NCBI GenBank assembly: GCA_021769295.1
Contig: JAETTD010000001.1
Coordinates: forward strand, 161,862-225,861
Direction of reading: 5' to 3'
Source: Bacillota bacterium
GTDB lineage: Bacteria; Bacillota; Clostridia; Peptostreptococcales; Anaerovoracaceae
DNA length: 64,000 nt
Positions 44,028 to 53,172 of the stretch are shown in pieces. Made by a program: the position numbers and the translations under genes. Positions within the stretch are counted from its first letter, which is position 1. Every line of letters starts with the position of its first letter. Under the pieces are notes generated by a model. The model did not search any database. It was not told the origin of the DNA and worked only from the letters and a program-made list of their open reading frames with translations.

Positions 44028-44555
44028 TTACTTAAATTCCGCTATTATAGGCTCTATGTACTTTTTATCCGTAAGGTCTGCGCCTTCTTCCACCTGTTTA
44101 AGCAGAAGCCTGTCTTCATCGGTGATTTCCGAAGGTTTCTTGCCTTCAATCATATTGGTCATCATTTTCATGAGCGCCGAGTCAAGGCCTTTTATCTTGG
44201 CCGGGTCATAAGCCCCCGGACAGTAATAGCAGGTTAAACTCTGAAGCCGCTTTTTATCGAAATTTATCTCTCTGAGCTGCATTCTGGTTTCCTTCTGCAT
44301 AACATTGAGACCTACTGCAAATACTACCACCTTCTTGCCTTCCAGGTGCCTGATATTTTTCTTGATAAGGTCAAATCCCATAATTCCCCCGGCATGAACG
44401 CATCCTCCGAAGATGATATTATCATAAAGTGCAAAATCTTTTCTCGAAAATTCTTTTGTGCCAACCACCGGGCAGCTGAGTTCCTCTCCAATCCATCTTG
44501 CGTATTTTTCTGTCGAGCCGTGTTTGCTCTTGTAAATTACGACTGTTTTTTCCAT
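44028..44555 (-). CDS. Flavodoxin-domain protein (HemG-like)
   Basis: 175 residues: the FMN phosphate loop VVIYKSKHGSTEKYARWIGE at the N-terminus, DNIIFGGCVHAGGIMGFDLI, and KKVVVFAVGLNVMQKE, as in the flavodoxin-like proteins often annotated as menaquinone-dependent protoporphyrinogen oxidase. No heme pathway genes are nearby, so I infer only an FMN-binding redox role. It starts 11 nt after the pfkA stop and belongs to the dnaE-pfkA transcript. Confidence 0.8.
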   Translation of the reverse strand: MEKTVVIYKSKHGSTEKYARWIGEELSCPVVGTKEFSRKDFALYDNIIFGGCVHAGGIMGFDLIKKNIRHLEGKKVVVFAVGLNVMQKETRMQLREINFDKKRLQSLTCYYCPGAYDPAKIKGLDSALMKMMTNMIEGKKPSEITDEDRLLLKQVEEGADLTDKKYIEPIIAEFK

Positions 44556-44565
44556 AGTGCTCCCT

Positions 44566-45528
44566 TTATTTACTTAAAACATCTATCAATTTGTATAAAT
44601 CTTCATCAAATCTCTTTGGCATATTAAGCGCTTCCTCCAAATCGTAAGCCACTATATGTCCGTCCACCGTGCCTATAGCCTTGCTTTCAAAGTCGTCTTT
44701 CAGCATCTCTACCGCTTTGGCGCCGCAAAGGGTTGCCAGCATTCTGTCATTGAGGGTCGGGCTTCCGCCTCTCTGTAAATAGGAAAGCACCACCAGTTTG
44801 GTTTCTTTGCCCGTTCTTTCCTCTATCAGCTTAACGAGCTCACCGCTCGGTGTAGGCGTTCCTTCGGCTTTGATTATAATGCTGTGCAGTTTTCCCCTGT
44901 TGCTGCCTTCTATAATCTTCCGGCAGACTTTGTTTATATCCTCTTCCTCCTCTGGAATCAGTACGCACTCTGCGCCGCCTGCTATGGCCGAATACAGCGC
45001 TATATCTCCGCAGCTTCTTCCCATTACTTCGATTACGCTGGTTCTGTCATGGGAAGACGAGGTGTCTCTTATCTTGCTTATGGCTTCAAGAACGGTGCTG
45101 ACGGCAGTATCGAATCCTATGGTGAAATCCGTATAATTCAAGTCGTTGTCTATGGTTCCCGGAAGTCCCATAACCTTAATTCCCCTTTTGGCAAGTCCCA
45201 GTCCTCCGTGAAGGGAACCGTCGCCGCCTATGATTACCACTCCTTCTATTCCAAAGGTCTGAAGAATTTCAACTGCTCTGTCAATCCACTTGTCTTCTCT
45301 GAATCTTTCGCTTCTTGCAGTCTTTAAGACAGTTCCTCCTCTGTGAAGAATATCTCCTACGGAGCTTCTGTCCATGAGTTTCAGTTCTCCGTCAAGAAGT
45401 CCTTCATAGCCTCTCTCTATTCCCCATACCTCAAGTCCTGCATCTATTCCGCATCTGACGACTGCCCTTATGGCCGCATTCATGCCGGGAGAATCGCCTC
45501 CGCTGGTAAGTACTCCTATTCTCTTCAT
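44566..45528 (-). CDS. pfkA: 6-phosphofructokinase
   Basis: 320 residues, the bacterial ATP-dependent length. Motifs: GVLTSGGDSPGMNAAIRAVV, VVIIGGDGSLHGG (ATP), GLPGTIDNDLNYTDFTIGFD (catalytic TIDND), EVMGRSCGDIALY and SYLQRGGSPTLNDRMLA. It phosphorylates fructose 6-phosphate, the committed step of glycolysis. The position right behind dnaE is common in Bacillota. Confidence 0.97.
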   Translation of the reverse strand: MKRIGVLTSGGDSPGMNAAIRAVVRCGIDAGLEVWGIERGYEGLLDGELKLMDRSSVGDILHRGGTVLKTARSERFREDKWIDRAVEILQTFGIEGVVIIGGDGSLHGGLGLAKRGIKVMGLPGTIDNDLNYTDFTIGFDTAVSTVLEAISKIRDTSSSHDRTSVIEVMGRSCGDIALYSAIAGGAECVLIPEEEEDINKVCRKIIEGSNRGKLHSIIIKAEGTPTPSGELVKLIEERTGKETKLVVLSYLQRGGSPTLNDRMLATLCGAKAVEMLKDDFESKAIGTVDGHIVAYDLEEALNMPKRFDEDLYKLIDVLSK

Positions 45529-45562
45529 AGAAATTCCCCTTTCCGCAAAATTACAAGTAAAA

Positions 45563-48500
45563 TTACATCTTTACGTTGCCATAATCCAATATGGCCGTAA
45601 GTTGATTTTTCAAAGCTTCTGTCGATTCTGCCCACAAATCTCGGTCGGTTTTGAGAATTTTGCCGTCAGGCAGATATATGAGCACCTGCGCATTGCCCCT
45701 ATGGCGCTGCAACGTAAATTTAATCTGTTCCAAGGTAGTGTTGAGATTATCGCTGCCTAAAACTTTCAGTTTAATCAGTCCTTCCGGCTCTTGCCTCCTG
45801 TCTGAGGCAGAGGCTTGCACGTTATTGACTTCCTTTAGAGGCATAATATTGTTTGCCAGGAGAGAAGGTGCTTCATCTTCTTTAAAGTTTATGGTTCCCG
45901 TTATGGCTACCACTTCATCGTTTTTAATGTAGTTTACACATTTCTCATAAACGTTTGGAAATACCACAACCTCCGACACCCCGTACAGGTCTTCCAGCAC
46001 CAAGAAAGCCATCATTTTATTGCTCTTGGTTATCAGGGTTCTCTTTGAAGCAATCATTCCTGCCATGGTCGCTCTCATTCCGTCTTTAATTGAGGTGCTT
46101 CCCGTCATTTCGGCCTCTTCTCCGGCGTGATTGAGTTCCTCTGAAGTCACCGTGACTATTTCTTTTATTTTATCTGCAAAGTCATTCAAAGGGTGATCCG
46201 TAAGGTAAACTCCCAGCATCTCCTTTTCCAGCGAAAGGGCTACATCCTTCGAAAACGGTGCCACATCGGGCAGATGTCCCGTCATGCTTTCTGCACCCAT
46301 ATCCTCGCCGCCGATGTCAAAGAGTGACATCTGCCCCTCCAGATTCTTTTTGCTGCTGTTCTGTGCCGACTCCACAAGACCTTCATAGACGCTCATAAGC
46401 GCCGCTCTGTTAGGGCTGAGGCAATCGCATGCTCCTGCTTTTATAAGGCTTTCCACTGCCTTTTTATTAACCTGACTTATCTCAAGCTGCTGAATAAATG
46501 TAAATATGTTGGTCGGCTCTCCCTTGGTTTCTCTCGCCGTTATTATGGCGTCGATTGCGTTTTCGCCTACGTTCTTGATTCCCAAAAGTCCGAACCTTAT
46601 CTTATCTCCCTCTACGCTGAATTTTTTATAACTCTTGTTTACGCATGGCGGCAATACTTCTATGCCCATCTCGTTGCAGTTTCTTATGTATTTCGGTATC
46701 TGCGACGAGTCTCCCATAACGCTTGTCATCAAAGCTGCCATAAACTCCACAGGATAGTGAAGTTTCAGGTATCCCGTCTCATAGGCTACCACCGCATATG
46801 CGGCGGCGTGGCTCTTATTGAAAGCATATTCGGCAAAGCTCACCATGTCGTTAAAGATTTCTTCTGCCGCCGCTTTAGGTATTCCGTTGCGTATGCATCC
46901 CTTTATCTCAACGTTTCCCTCTGCGTCAGTCTTGCCGTTTATAAAGTATTCCTTTTCTTCAAGCATTACGTTCATCTTTTTCTTGGACATGGCTCTCCGC
47001 ACCAAATCCGAGCGTCCGTAGCTGTATCCTCCCAGGTCTCTTACAATCTGCATAACCTGTTCCTGATAAACGAGGCAGCCGTAAGTTACATCGAGGATAG
47101 GTGCAAGGGCCGGATGAACGTATTTTATTTTGGAAGGGTCTTTTTTGTTTTCTATGTATTTAGGTATGGAATCCATAGGACCCGGTCTGTATAAGGAAAT
47201 GCCGGCTACGATATCTTCGAAGCAGCTCGGGCGCAGGTTCTTCATAAACTGGGTCATTCCCTGACTTTCCAGCTGAAATACGCCCTGGGTGTTGCCCTGA
47301 GCAATCATTTCGTATACGCCTGCATCGTCGTATCCCATATTTGAAAAATCTATTGTAATTCCGTGATTTCTTTCTATGAGTTCAAGGGCATCTCTGATAA
47401 CGGTAAGATTCCTCAGTCCCAGGAAGTCCATTTTAAGAAGTCCCAGTTCTTCAATGGTTGTCATGGTAAACTGAGTTGCGGGGCCTTTATCCGAAAGGTA
47501 CATTGGGACATATTCGTCTATGGCTTTCTTGGAAATAACCACTCCCGCTGCATGGGTTGACGCATGCCTCGGCATTCCCTCAAGGGCACGTGCCATATCG
47601 AGCACCTGTCTGGCCTTTGGATTTTCTTCGTACATCTTTTTAAGCTCCGGATTGGTGTCCAAAGCCTTGCTGATAGTCATGTGCAAATCAAAAGGTATAG
47701 CCTTGGCTATGGCGTCTGTTTCCGCATAGCTGACGTCAAGGGCTCTTCCCACATCACGAACCGCCTGTTTTGCCTTCATGGTTCCGAAAGTTATTATCTG
47801 GCATACCTTATCTTCGCCGTACTTGCGTGTCACATAGTCTATGACCTCCTGCCTTCTCTCGTAGCAGAAGTCTATATCTATATCGGGCATGCTCACCCTT
47901 TCGGGGTTCAGGAAACGCTCGAAGATAAGGTTGTATTTAATCGGGTCTATATCGGTAATTCTAAGGCAGTACGCTACCAGAGAACCGGCGGCCGAACCTC
48001 TCCCCGGTCCCACCATAATGCCGTTTTCTTTTGCATAATTTATGAAGTCCCATACTATGAGAAAATACTCCACATATCCCATGGATTCTATGGTTCCCAG
48101 CTCGTATTCGAGTCTTTCTTTGAGAGAATTGTCGGGATTTTCGCCGTATCTCAGTTTCAGCCCCTCAAAGCACAGTTCTCTCAGGTAATCCCTGTTGGTT
48201 TTTCCGTCCGGTGCCTTAAACTCAGGCAAGTGATACTGCCCGAACTCAAATTCCACGTTGCATGCGTCTGCAACCAACTGGGTATTGTCTATGGCTTCGG
48301 GAAGGGATGCAAATATTTTTCGCATCTCTTCTTCGCTTTTAAGGTAAAATTCATCGTTCGGAAACCTCATGCGGTTTTCATCGTTTATGCTTGTCGCCGT
48401 CTGAATCGCCAGAAGCACATCATGGGCTCCGGCATCTTCTTTCCGTACATAGTGCACGTCATTGGTGGCGACTATGGGGATGTCCAGCTCCCTGCTTATC

Positions 48501-49072
48501 TGAATCAGGCCCGAGCGTATCATAGCTTCTTCCTCAAGCCCCTGGTCCTGAATCTCTATATAAAAATTGCCTTTTCCGAAAATCTCAAGGAGCTCTGACG
48601 CTTCTTTCTTTGCCCCTTCATAATCACCGTTGAGAAGCCTGTGCTGAACGGTTCCCGCAAGGCAGGCGGAAAGGGCTATAATCCCTTCGCTGTGCTCCCT
48701 GAGCACATCTTTATCTATACGGGGCTTGTAGTAATATCCTTTAATGTATCCCGCAGATACTATCTTAATAAGATTTTTGTATCCAGCTTCATTCTTTGCA
48801 AGCAAAACCAGATGACCCTGGTGCTTATCCTTGTCGGGCTCCTTATCGGTCATCTTCCTCATAGCCGTATAAACCTCACAGCCTATAATGGGTTTTATTC
48901 CCTGCTTTTTACATTCTTTGTAAAAATCTATAACGCCGAACATGGCGCCGTGGTCAGTGATAGCCAGGCTGTCCATGCCAAGCTCCTTTGCATGGCTGAC
49001 CAAGTCCTTGATTCTGGCTGCTCCGTCAAGCAAACTGTATTCCGTATGTACGTGTAAATGTGTAAAAGCCAT
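45563..49072 (-). CDS. dnaE: DNA polymerase III alpha subunit DnaE
   Basis: 1169 residues from the ATG at 49072 with AAAGGAGG upstream. A longer frame begins before this ribosome site. The PHP domain (FTHLHVHTEYSLLDGAARIK), the polymerase motifs VGPGRGSAAGSLVAYCLRIT and SMPDIDIDFCYERRQEVIDY, the TFGTMKAKQAVRDVGRAL region, a helix-hairpin-helix segment (LIKAGACDCLSPNRAALMSV) and a C-terminal OB fold (TRATMAGM-like, LEDLYGVSEVVVFPNVYEKC) are all visible. It extends primers at the replication fork, in Bacillota alongside PolC. Confidence 0.97.
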   Translation of the reverse strand: MAFTHLHVHTEYSLLDGAARIKDLVSHAKELGMDSLAITDHGAMFGVIDFYKECKKQGIKPIIGCEVYTAMRKMTDKEPDKDKHQGHLVLLAKNEAGYKNLIKIVSAGYIKGYYYKPRIDKDVLREHSEGIIALSACLAGTVQHRLLNGDYEGAKKEASELLEIFGKGNFYIEIQDQGLEEEAMIRSGLIQISRELDIPIVATNDVHYVRKEDAGAHDVLLAIQTATSINDENRMRFPNDEFYLKSEEEMRKIFASLPEAIDNTQLVADACNVEFEFGQYHLPEFKAPDGKTNRDYLRELCFEGLKLRYGENPDNSLKERLEYELGTIESMGYVEYFLIVWDFINYAKENGIMVGPGRGSAAGSLVAYCLRITDIDPIKYNLIFERFLNPERVSMPDIDIDFCYERRQEVIDYVTRKYGEDKVCQIITFGTMKAKQAVRDVGRALDVSYAETDAIAKAIPFDLHMTISKALDTNPELKKMYEENPKARQVLDMARALEGMPRHASTHAAGVVISKKAIDEYVPMYLSDKGPATQFTMTTIEELGLLKMDFLGLRNLTVIRDALELIERNHGITIDFSNMGYDDAGVYEMIAQGNTQGVFQLESQGMTQFMKNLRPSCFEDIVAGISLYRPGPMDSIPKYIENKKDPSKIKYVHPALAPILDVTYGCLVYQEQVMQIVRDLGGYSYGRSDLVRRAMSKKKMNVMLEEKEYFINGKTDAEGNVEIKGCIRNGIPKAAAEEIFNDMVSFAEYAFNKSHAAAYAVVAYETGYLKLHYPVEFMAALMTSVMGDSSQIPKYIRNCNEMGIEVLPPCVNKSYKKFSVEGDKIRFGLLGIKNVGENAIDAIITARETKGEPTNIFTFIQQLEISQVNKKAVESLIKAGACDCLSPNRAALMSVYEGLVESAQNSSKKNLEGQMSLFDIGGEDMGAESMTGHLPDVAPFSKDVALSLEKEMLGVYLTDHPLNDFADKIKEIVTVTSEELNHAGEEAEMTGSTSIKDGMRATMAGMIASKRTLITKSNKMMAFLVLEDLYGVSEVVVFPNVYEKCVNYIKNDEVVAITGTINFKEDEAPSLLANNIMPLKEVNNVQASASDRRQEPEGLIKLKVLGSDNLNTTLEQIKFTLQRHRGNAQVLIYLPDGKILKTDRDLWAESTEALKNQLTAILDYGNVKM

Positions 49073-49186
49073 ATTGCAGCCTCCTTTGTTATATTTTATC
49101 ACATACCCGAGAATTTTCAAAGTGAATTGGACGGAAATCGCAAGAAAGCTTATGGCTTTCGACCATAATATATATTAAAATCGTGA

Positions 49187-49225
49187 GGTAAAAAATTTTA
49201 CCCCCAGGGGGGTAAAATTTTTTGC
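49187..49225. terminator. Perfect palindromic hairpin
   Basis: AAAAAATTTTACCCCC and GGGGGTAAAATTTTTT meet around one or two bases. It is downstream of the toroid-protein gene on the minus strand and upstream of dnaE. Confidence 0.55.
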
Positions 49226-49286
49226 ATGCCGGAAAACATATATATATGGCACGGCGACGGGGTTCGGCGATATACATAAAAAAAGC

Positions 49287-49312
49287 AGGCAACCCTCAGG
49301 CTGCCTGCCGAA
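49287..49312 (-). terminator. Terminator of the toroid-protein gene
   Basis: GGCAGGCA...TGCCTGC stem followed by TTTTTTT on the minus strand, 9 nt after the stop codon. Confidence 0.75.
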
Positions 49313-49320
49313 AATGCGTT

Positions 49321-50592
49321 CTATGACTTCTTTTTCTTTATAAATACCAGAATGACCGCTGCCAGAGCTACCAACGCCGCTACAATCCAAAGCGTTATAT
49401 TGGAATCATCTCCCGTCTTTAATACCGTCGTGGCTGCCGGTGCAGGATTGTCGGCCGGGGCTGTTCCCGGTTCCTGATTGTTCACATCACCGGATTCCGT
49501 AGGTTTTGTCGGGTCAACCGGGTTTGTCGGGTCAGCCGGGTCAACAGGATCAACCGGTTCAACCGGCTCCTCTTCGCCGCCGATTTTAACATCACTCATA
49601 TCGTAAAGAGCGGTCTTGCCGCTGAGCATTCTGTCGTAAGCTACGAGAGCGTAATAGCCCTGTTGAGTTGACGCTGTCGGATCAATCTTTGCGTTTGAAG
49701 TATAGCCAAAACCGCCGTCAACGTAGAAACCGAGGAGCGCATCCACCACGCTGTTTCCGTTCTTAAGAAATCTCGCATCTGTCGCAGGGTCTATTCCCAT
49801 AGCTGTAAGAGCAACGAGAACCTGCGCGCAGCTCGGAGCGTTTACCTTTTTGCTGAATGATTCCGCATAACCTCCGTTATCTGTTTGTATTGCAGAAAGA
49901 CAATCCATAGCCTTATCCACTGCCGTCTTGACCTCAGGGTCGGTGTTATAATAAGGCGCAAGAGCCTGTACTGTCATGGCGGTGACGTCAGGATCTCCTT
50001 TCGTTCCGAATAAAGCAAAACCGCCGTCGGCCAACTGCTTTTCAAGTATTGCGTCAATTATGTTCTCCCTCGTTGCCTGAGTGCCCCCCTCCGCAACGTC
50101 CGGAATTTCGTATGCATGAGAGTCCAAGGCTAAAAGCGTGTATACGCTTCCGTTGATACCCGACTTCTTAACGTAATCCAAGTCCGAAAGACCGGCTAAA
50201 AGATTGTGTCCACCGACATCGGTTATGTCCTTGCCTATCGCTGTAAGCGCAAGGATTATCCTTGAACTGTCCGTAGATTTTTTGAGCTGGCCCTTTTCAT
50301 TTATTATTCCGTCTACATAGGTTTCTACGCTCTTATAATATTCCTCCGTCTGGTCATCGTTGAGCAGATCTGCCCTTGCCAGCCCTATTACAAACCATTC
50401 ATTATTAGCCTTAAATCCCTTTTCCTCTGCAACGCCTGACAGGTACTCTCCTACCTTTGCGTAAGCCTCATCTTTGGTGATTGCGGACTCAGCTGCGGCT
50501 GTGTCATGAGGTATGAGGGTTACTAAAGCCACCATGACAATCAGCAGAACAGTCATCGCTTTTTTTAAGCTGCTTTTTCTTGATAAACTCAT
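49321..50592 (-). CDS. Secreted alpha/alpha-toroid (prenyltransferase-like repeat) surface protein
   Basis: 423 residues: a signal peptide (MTVLLIVMVALVTLIPHDTAA region, cleaved near residue 33), a toroid domain of about 300 residues with QW-like repeats (DGGFALFGTKGDPDVTAMTV, NGGYAESFSKKVNAPSCAQV, DGGFGYTSNAKIDPTASTQQ), an Asp-Pro-Val-Thr linker made of short repeats, and a wall-sorting-like end VLKTGDDSN, a membrane helix and KKKKS. The end resembles LPxTGD signals but lacks the Pro, so sortase use is uncertain. The toroid is the fold of squalene cyclases and of transcobalamins. The ligand is unknown. Confidence 0.7.
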   Translation of the reverse strand: MSLSRKSSLKKAMTVLLIVMVALVTLIPHDTAAAESAITKDEAYAKVGEYLSGVAEEKGFKANNEWFVIGLARADLLNDDQTEEYYKSVETYVDGIINEKGQLKKSTDSSRIILALTAIGKDITDVGGHNLLAGLSDLDYVKKSGINGSVYTLLALDSHAYEIPDVAEGGTQATRENIIDAILEKQLADGGFALFGTKGDPDVTAMTVQALAPYYNTDPEVKTAVDKAMDCLSAIQTDNGGYAESFSKKVNAPSCAQVLVALTAMGIDPATDARFLKNGNSVVDALLGFYVDGGFGYTSNAKIDPTASTQQGYYALVAYDRMLSGKTALYDMSDVKIGGEEEPVEPVDPVDPADPTNPVDPTKPTESGDVNNQEPGTAPADNPAPAATTVLKTGDDSNITLWIVAALVALAAVILVFIKKKKS

Positions 50593-50730
50593 TTTTTCTT
50601 TCCTTCCTGATATTGTTAAATAAAAGTATCTTTTTCACAATATTTTAATATTATTACAGTTTCCCTGCCTTGTCAATTATTTCTTTATGTGTTAGAATTT
50701 CTATGATTCTCAGAATAAGGAGGCTCGCTC

Positions 50731-51810
50731 ATGAAAAAAACTTTAAAAATCGCAGGATGTGTACTTGGCGTAATCCTGTTGATAATACTGGCTTACGTGG
50801 CCTACGTTTTTATCGACTACCACAGGATAGAGGACCATCTGGAACTTACTCCCGACAATCCGGCTCAAGTGTCCGAATCGGTTTCGACAGGCGAATCCCT
50901 TACGGTGACCTCTTGGAATATCGGCTTTGGAGCTTATACGGACCAATATTCATTTTTCATGGACGGAGGAAAATATTCAAGAGGGCTCTCTGAGGACATA
51001 GTGCTTGAAACTCTGAATCAAATGGCTTCGGACTTATACTCCTTCGGCTCTGACTTTTATTTCATTCAGGAAGTAGACACTGACGCAACCCGTTCATATC
51101 ATATAAATGAATACGACGTCATTACCACTCCTTTTGCGGATAAGTCCAAGGTATATGCGCAAAACTACGATTCGCCTTACCTGTTCTATCCTATTTTGGA
51201 ACCCCACGGCAAGACAAAGGCGGGAATAATCACGATGTCCGATTATTACATAACTTCCTCCTTGAGGAGAAGCCTGCCGATTCAGGACGGTTTTGCAAAA
51301 TTCGTCGATTTGGACAGGTGCTACAGCATAAGCAGAATACCTGCCGATAACGGTAAAGAGCTGATACTTGTAAACTTTCACCTTTCGGCATACACCACGG
51401 ATCCTACTATCGCCGAAGACCAGCTCAAAATGCTGTACGAAGATATAACAGCCGAATACGAAAAAGGCAACTATGTGATATGCGGAGGAGATTTTAACAA
51501 GGACCTACTGGTTGATTCTTCCCAAATTTTCGGAGTATCCGGCGAGGATTACAGCTGGGCAAAGAGTTTTCCTTATGATTCGGTTCCCAAAGGCTTTAAA
51601 GTGATTGCGCCTTTCGACGAGGCCACTCCTGTGCCGAGCTGCCGCAACGCCGATAAACCTTGGGACGCACAAACAAATTTTCAGCTTACCATAGACGGAT
51701 TCATCATATCCGACAATGTTGAATGTACAAAATCAGACGTCATTGACTTACAATTTGCATGTTCGGACCACAATCCGGTTTACATGAACTTCATTTTAAA
51801 ATCAGAATAG
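50731..51810 (+). CDS. Endonuclease/exonuclease/phosphatase family protein, membrane anchored
   Basis: 359 residues. An N-terminal membrane helix (GCVLGVILLIILAYVAYVFI) is followed by an extracytoplasmic EEP domain: LTVTSWNIGFGAYTD (metal Asn), DFYFIQEVDTDATRSYHINE (metal Glu), LILVNFHLSAYTTDP (His), VICGGDFNKDLL (Asp-Asn) and CSDHNPVYMNF (Asp-His) are all in order. Such exported members can be nucleases or phospho-diesterases. The target is unknown. ATG at 50731 with AAGGAGG upstream. The EamA gene follows in 25 nt. Confidence 0.85.
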   Translation: MKKTLKIAGCVLGVILLIILAYVAYVFIDYHRIEDHLELTPDNPAQVSESVSTGESLTVTSWNIGFGAYTDQYSFFMDGGKYSRGLSEDIVLETLNQMASDLYSFGSDFYFIQEVDTDATRSYHINEYDVITTPFADKSKVYAQNYDSPYLFYPILEPHGKTKAGIITMSDYYITSSLRRSLPIQDGFAKFVDLDRCYSISRIPADNGKELILVNFHLSAYTTDPTIAEDQLKMLYEDITAEYEKGNYVICGGDFNKDLLVDSSQIFGVSGEDYSWAKSFPYDSVPKGFKVIAPFDEATPVPSCRNADKPWDAQTNFQLTIDGFIISDNVECTKSDVIDLQFACSDHNPVYMNFILKSE

Positions 51811-51835
51811 ACATTAAAGAAAGAGACATAAAGAG

Positions 51836-52795
51836 ATGGAAGCACTGCGTAAAAACGATAAAATTCTTGCTGTCATAGCTGCCACAATCGGCCATTCCAT
51901 ATGGGGATTCAGTTACCTGTTTACAAGAATGGGCTTACAGGTTGCATCGCCCGATATATTTTTATCCGTAAGGTTTTCTATAGCTTTTATAATCACCAAC
52001 ATAATGCTCCTGACCGGAAAGTTCAAAGTTTCGCTAAAGGGCAAACCGTTAGGCCTCATCCTGCTTTTGGGCGTTATGGAACCTGTATATTTTTATTTTG
52101 AAAGCTACGGAATTTTATATACCAACGCAACATATTCAGGCGTGGTGCTTTCTATCGTTCCGATCGCATGTATCGTACTGGCTGCTATCTTCTTGAAAGA
52201 GTATCCTACCAAGAAGCAGCTTATCTTTTGTACTCTGCCTATAATAGGAGTTATCATAATAACGGTATCGGGAAGCAGTATGGGGGTGGTTACTCCATTC
52301 GGAATGTTCCTGCTCATTTGCACCTTGCTCGCTTCTGCCATATACAGGACTCTGAACAAGAAGACCGCCGAAGCATATACACCCTTTGAAAGGACCTATA
52401 TCATTCTCGGCATATCGGCTCTTGTTTTTCTTTCAAAGTGCATCATATCGCCAAGCGTTACTATTGACCAATATGCGGAAGCTTTCAGCCACTGGAATTT
52501 CGTAGTACCTGTTCTGGTGTCCAGCGCACTATGCTCTGTACTTTGCTATACTATAGTAAATTATGCCGCAGGCAAAATGTCAGTTATGACCCTCTCCATA
52601 TACGGAACGCTTACCACAATCGTCTCCATGTTTGCAGGAGTCATCTTTCTGCATGAACCTTTCTCGGCAGCGTCCATATTCGGCTCTGTGCTTATCATCT
52701 TCGGTATATGGCAGGTAACAAAGGCTTCTCCGGAAGTCGCCCAAAAATCCGAAAAGGCCGAAGAATCCGAAGAGCCAAGCAATCTAAACAGCTAA
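51836..52795 (+). CDS. EamA-family (DMT) transporter
   Basis: 319 residues with ten hydrophobic helices in two EamA repeats (IAATIGHSIWGFSYLFTRMG... ending VSGSSMGVV, and the second half from TLLASAIYRTLN to LIIFGIWQVTK). The first repeat ends at the typical GVVLSIVPIACIVLAAIFLK motif. Members export metabolites such as amino acids, and the substrate is unknown. The C-terminus is a charged tail (QKSEKAEESEEPSNLNS). It is downstream of the EEP protein in one operon. Confidence 0.88.
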   Translation: MEALRKNDKILAVIAATIGHSIWGFSYLFTRMGLQVASPDIFLSVRFSIAFIITNIMLLTGKFKVSLKGKPLGLILLLGVMEPVYFYFESYGILYTNATYSGVVLSIVPIACIVLAAIFLKEYPTKKQLIFCTLPIIGVIIITVSGSSMGVVTPFGMFLLICTLLASAIYRTLNKKTAEAYTPFERTYIILGISALVFLSKCIISPSVTIDQYAEAFSHWNFVVPVLVSSALCSVLCYTIVNYAAGKMSVMTLSIYGTLTTIVSMFAGVIFLHEPFSAASIFGSVLIIFGIWQVTKASPEVAQKSEKAEESEEPSNLNS

Positions 52796-52822
52796 AGGAA
52801 CAGGACTGCCGCCGACATGGGC

Positions 52823-52870
52823 ATTCGACGGTTCGAGCGTTCGAAGGTTCGAGCATTTGAGGGTTCGTGT
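52823..52870. repeat. Short tandem repeat GGTTCGAGC
   Basis: ATTCGACGGTTCGAGCGTTC, GAAGGTTCGAGCATTTGAGG and GTTCG: a roughly 10-bp motif (GGTTCGAGCRTT) repeated three to four times next to array C. Confidence 0.6.
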
Positions 52871-52874
52871 GCGT

Positions 52875-53100
52875 AACTGCCGCAATTTGATGAAAATTAA
52901 AGATTTGCGGCAGTTTGACCGGCTTCCGAGGGTGCAAAATGCCGCAACTAAGGAAATTTATAGGATTTGCGGCATTTAAGGGCCTTTTTAACCGTCAAAA
53001 TGCCGAAAATGAAGACTTTTTTTGAAATTACGGCATTTTAGACGCCTCAGCGGGTCAAAAAATGCCGTAACTAAAAGAAAATTTAAGTTTTTCGGCAGTC
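52875..53100 (-). repeat. Hairpin-unit array C (four units, reverse orientation)
   Basis: Units read TGCCG(C/T)AA..., A/T centre, ...CGGCA(G/T)TT on the plus strand, equal to the reverse complement of the units in arrays A and B. It lies between the EamA gene and the converging sulfatase gene. Confidence 0.8.
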
Positions 53101-53160
53101 GGACAAGCCGGACAGACCGGACAGGTCGGTCAAATCGAGCAAGTCGGACAAGCCGGCTGC
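53096..53160. repeat. Short tandem repeat CGGACAAGC
   Basis: TCGGACAAGCCGGACAGACC, GGACAGGTCGGTCAAATCGA and GCAAGTCGGACAAGCCGG: nine- to ten-base units on the other side of array C. Together with 52823-52870 they frame the array. Confidence 0.6.
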
Positions 53161-53172
53161 ATAGGAAATATA

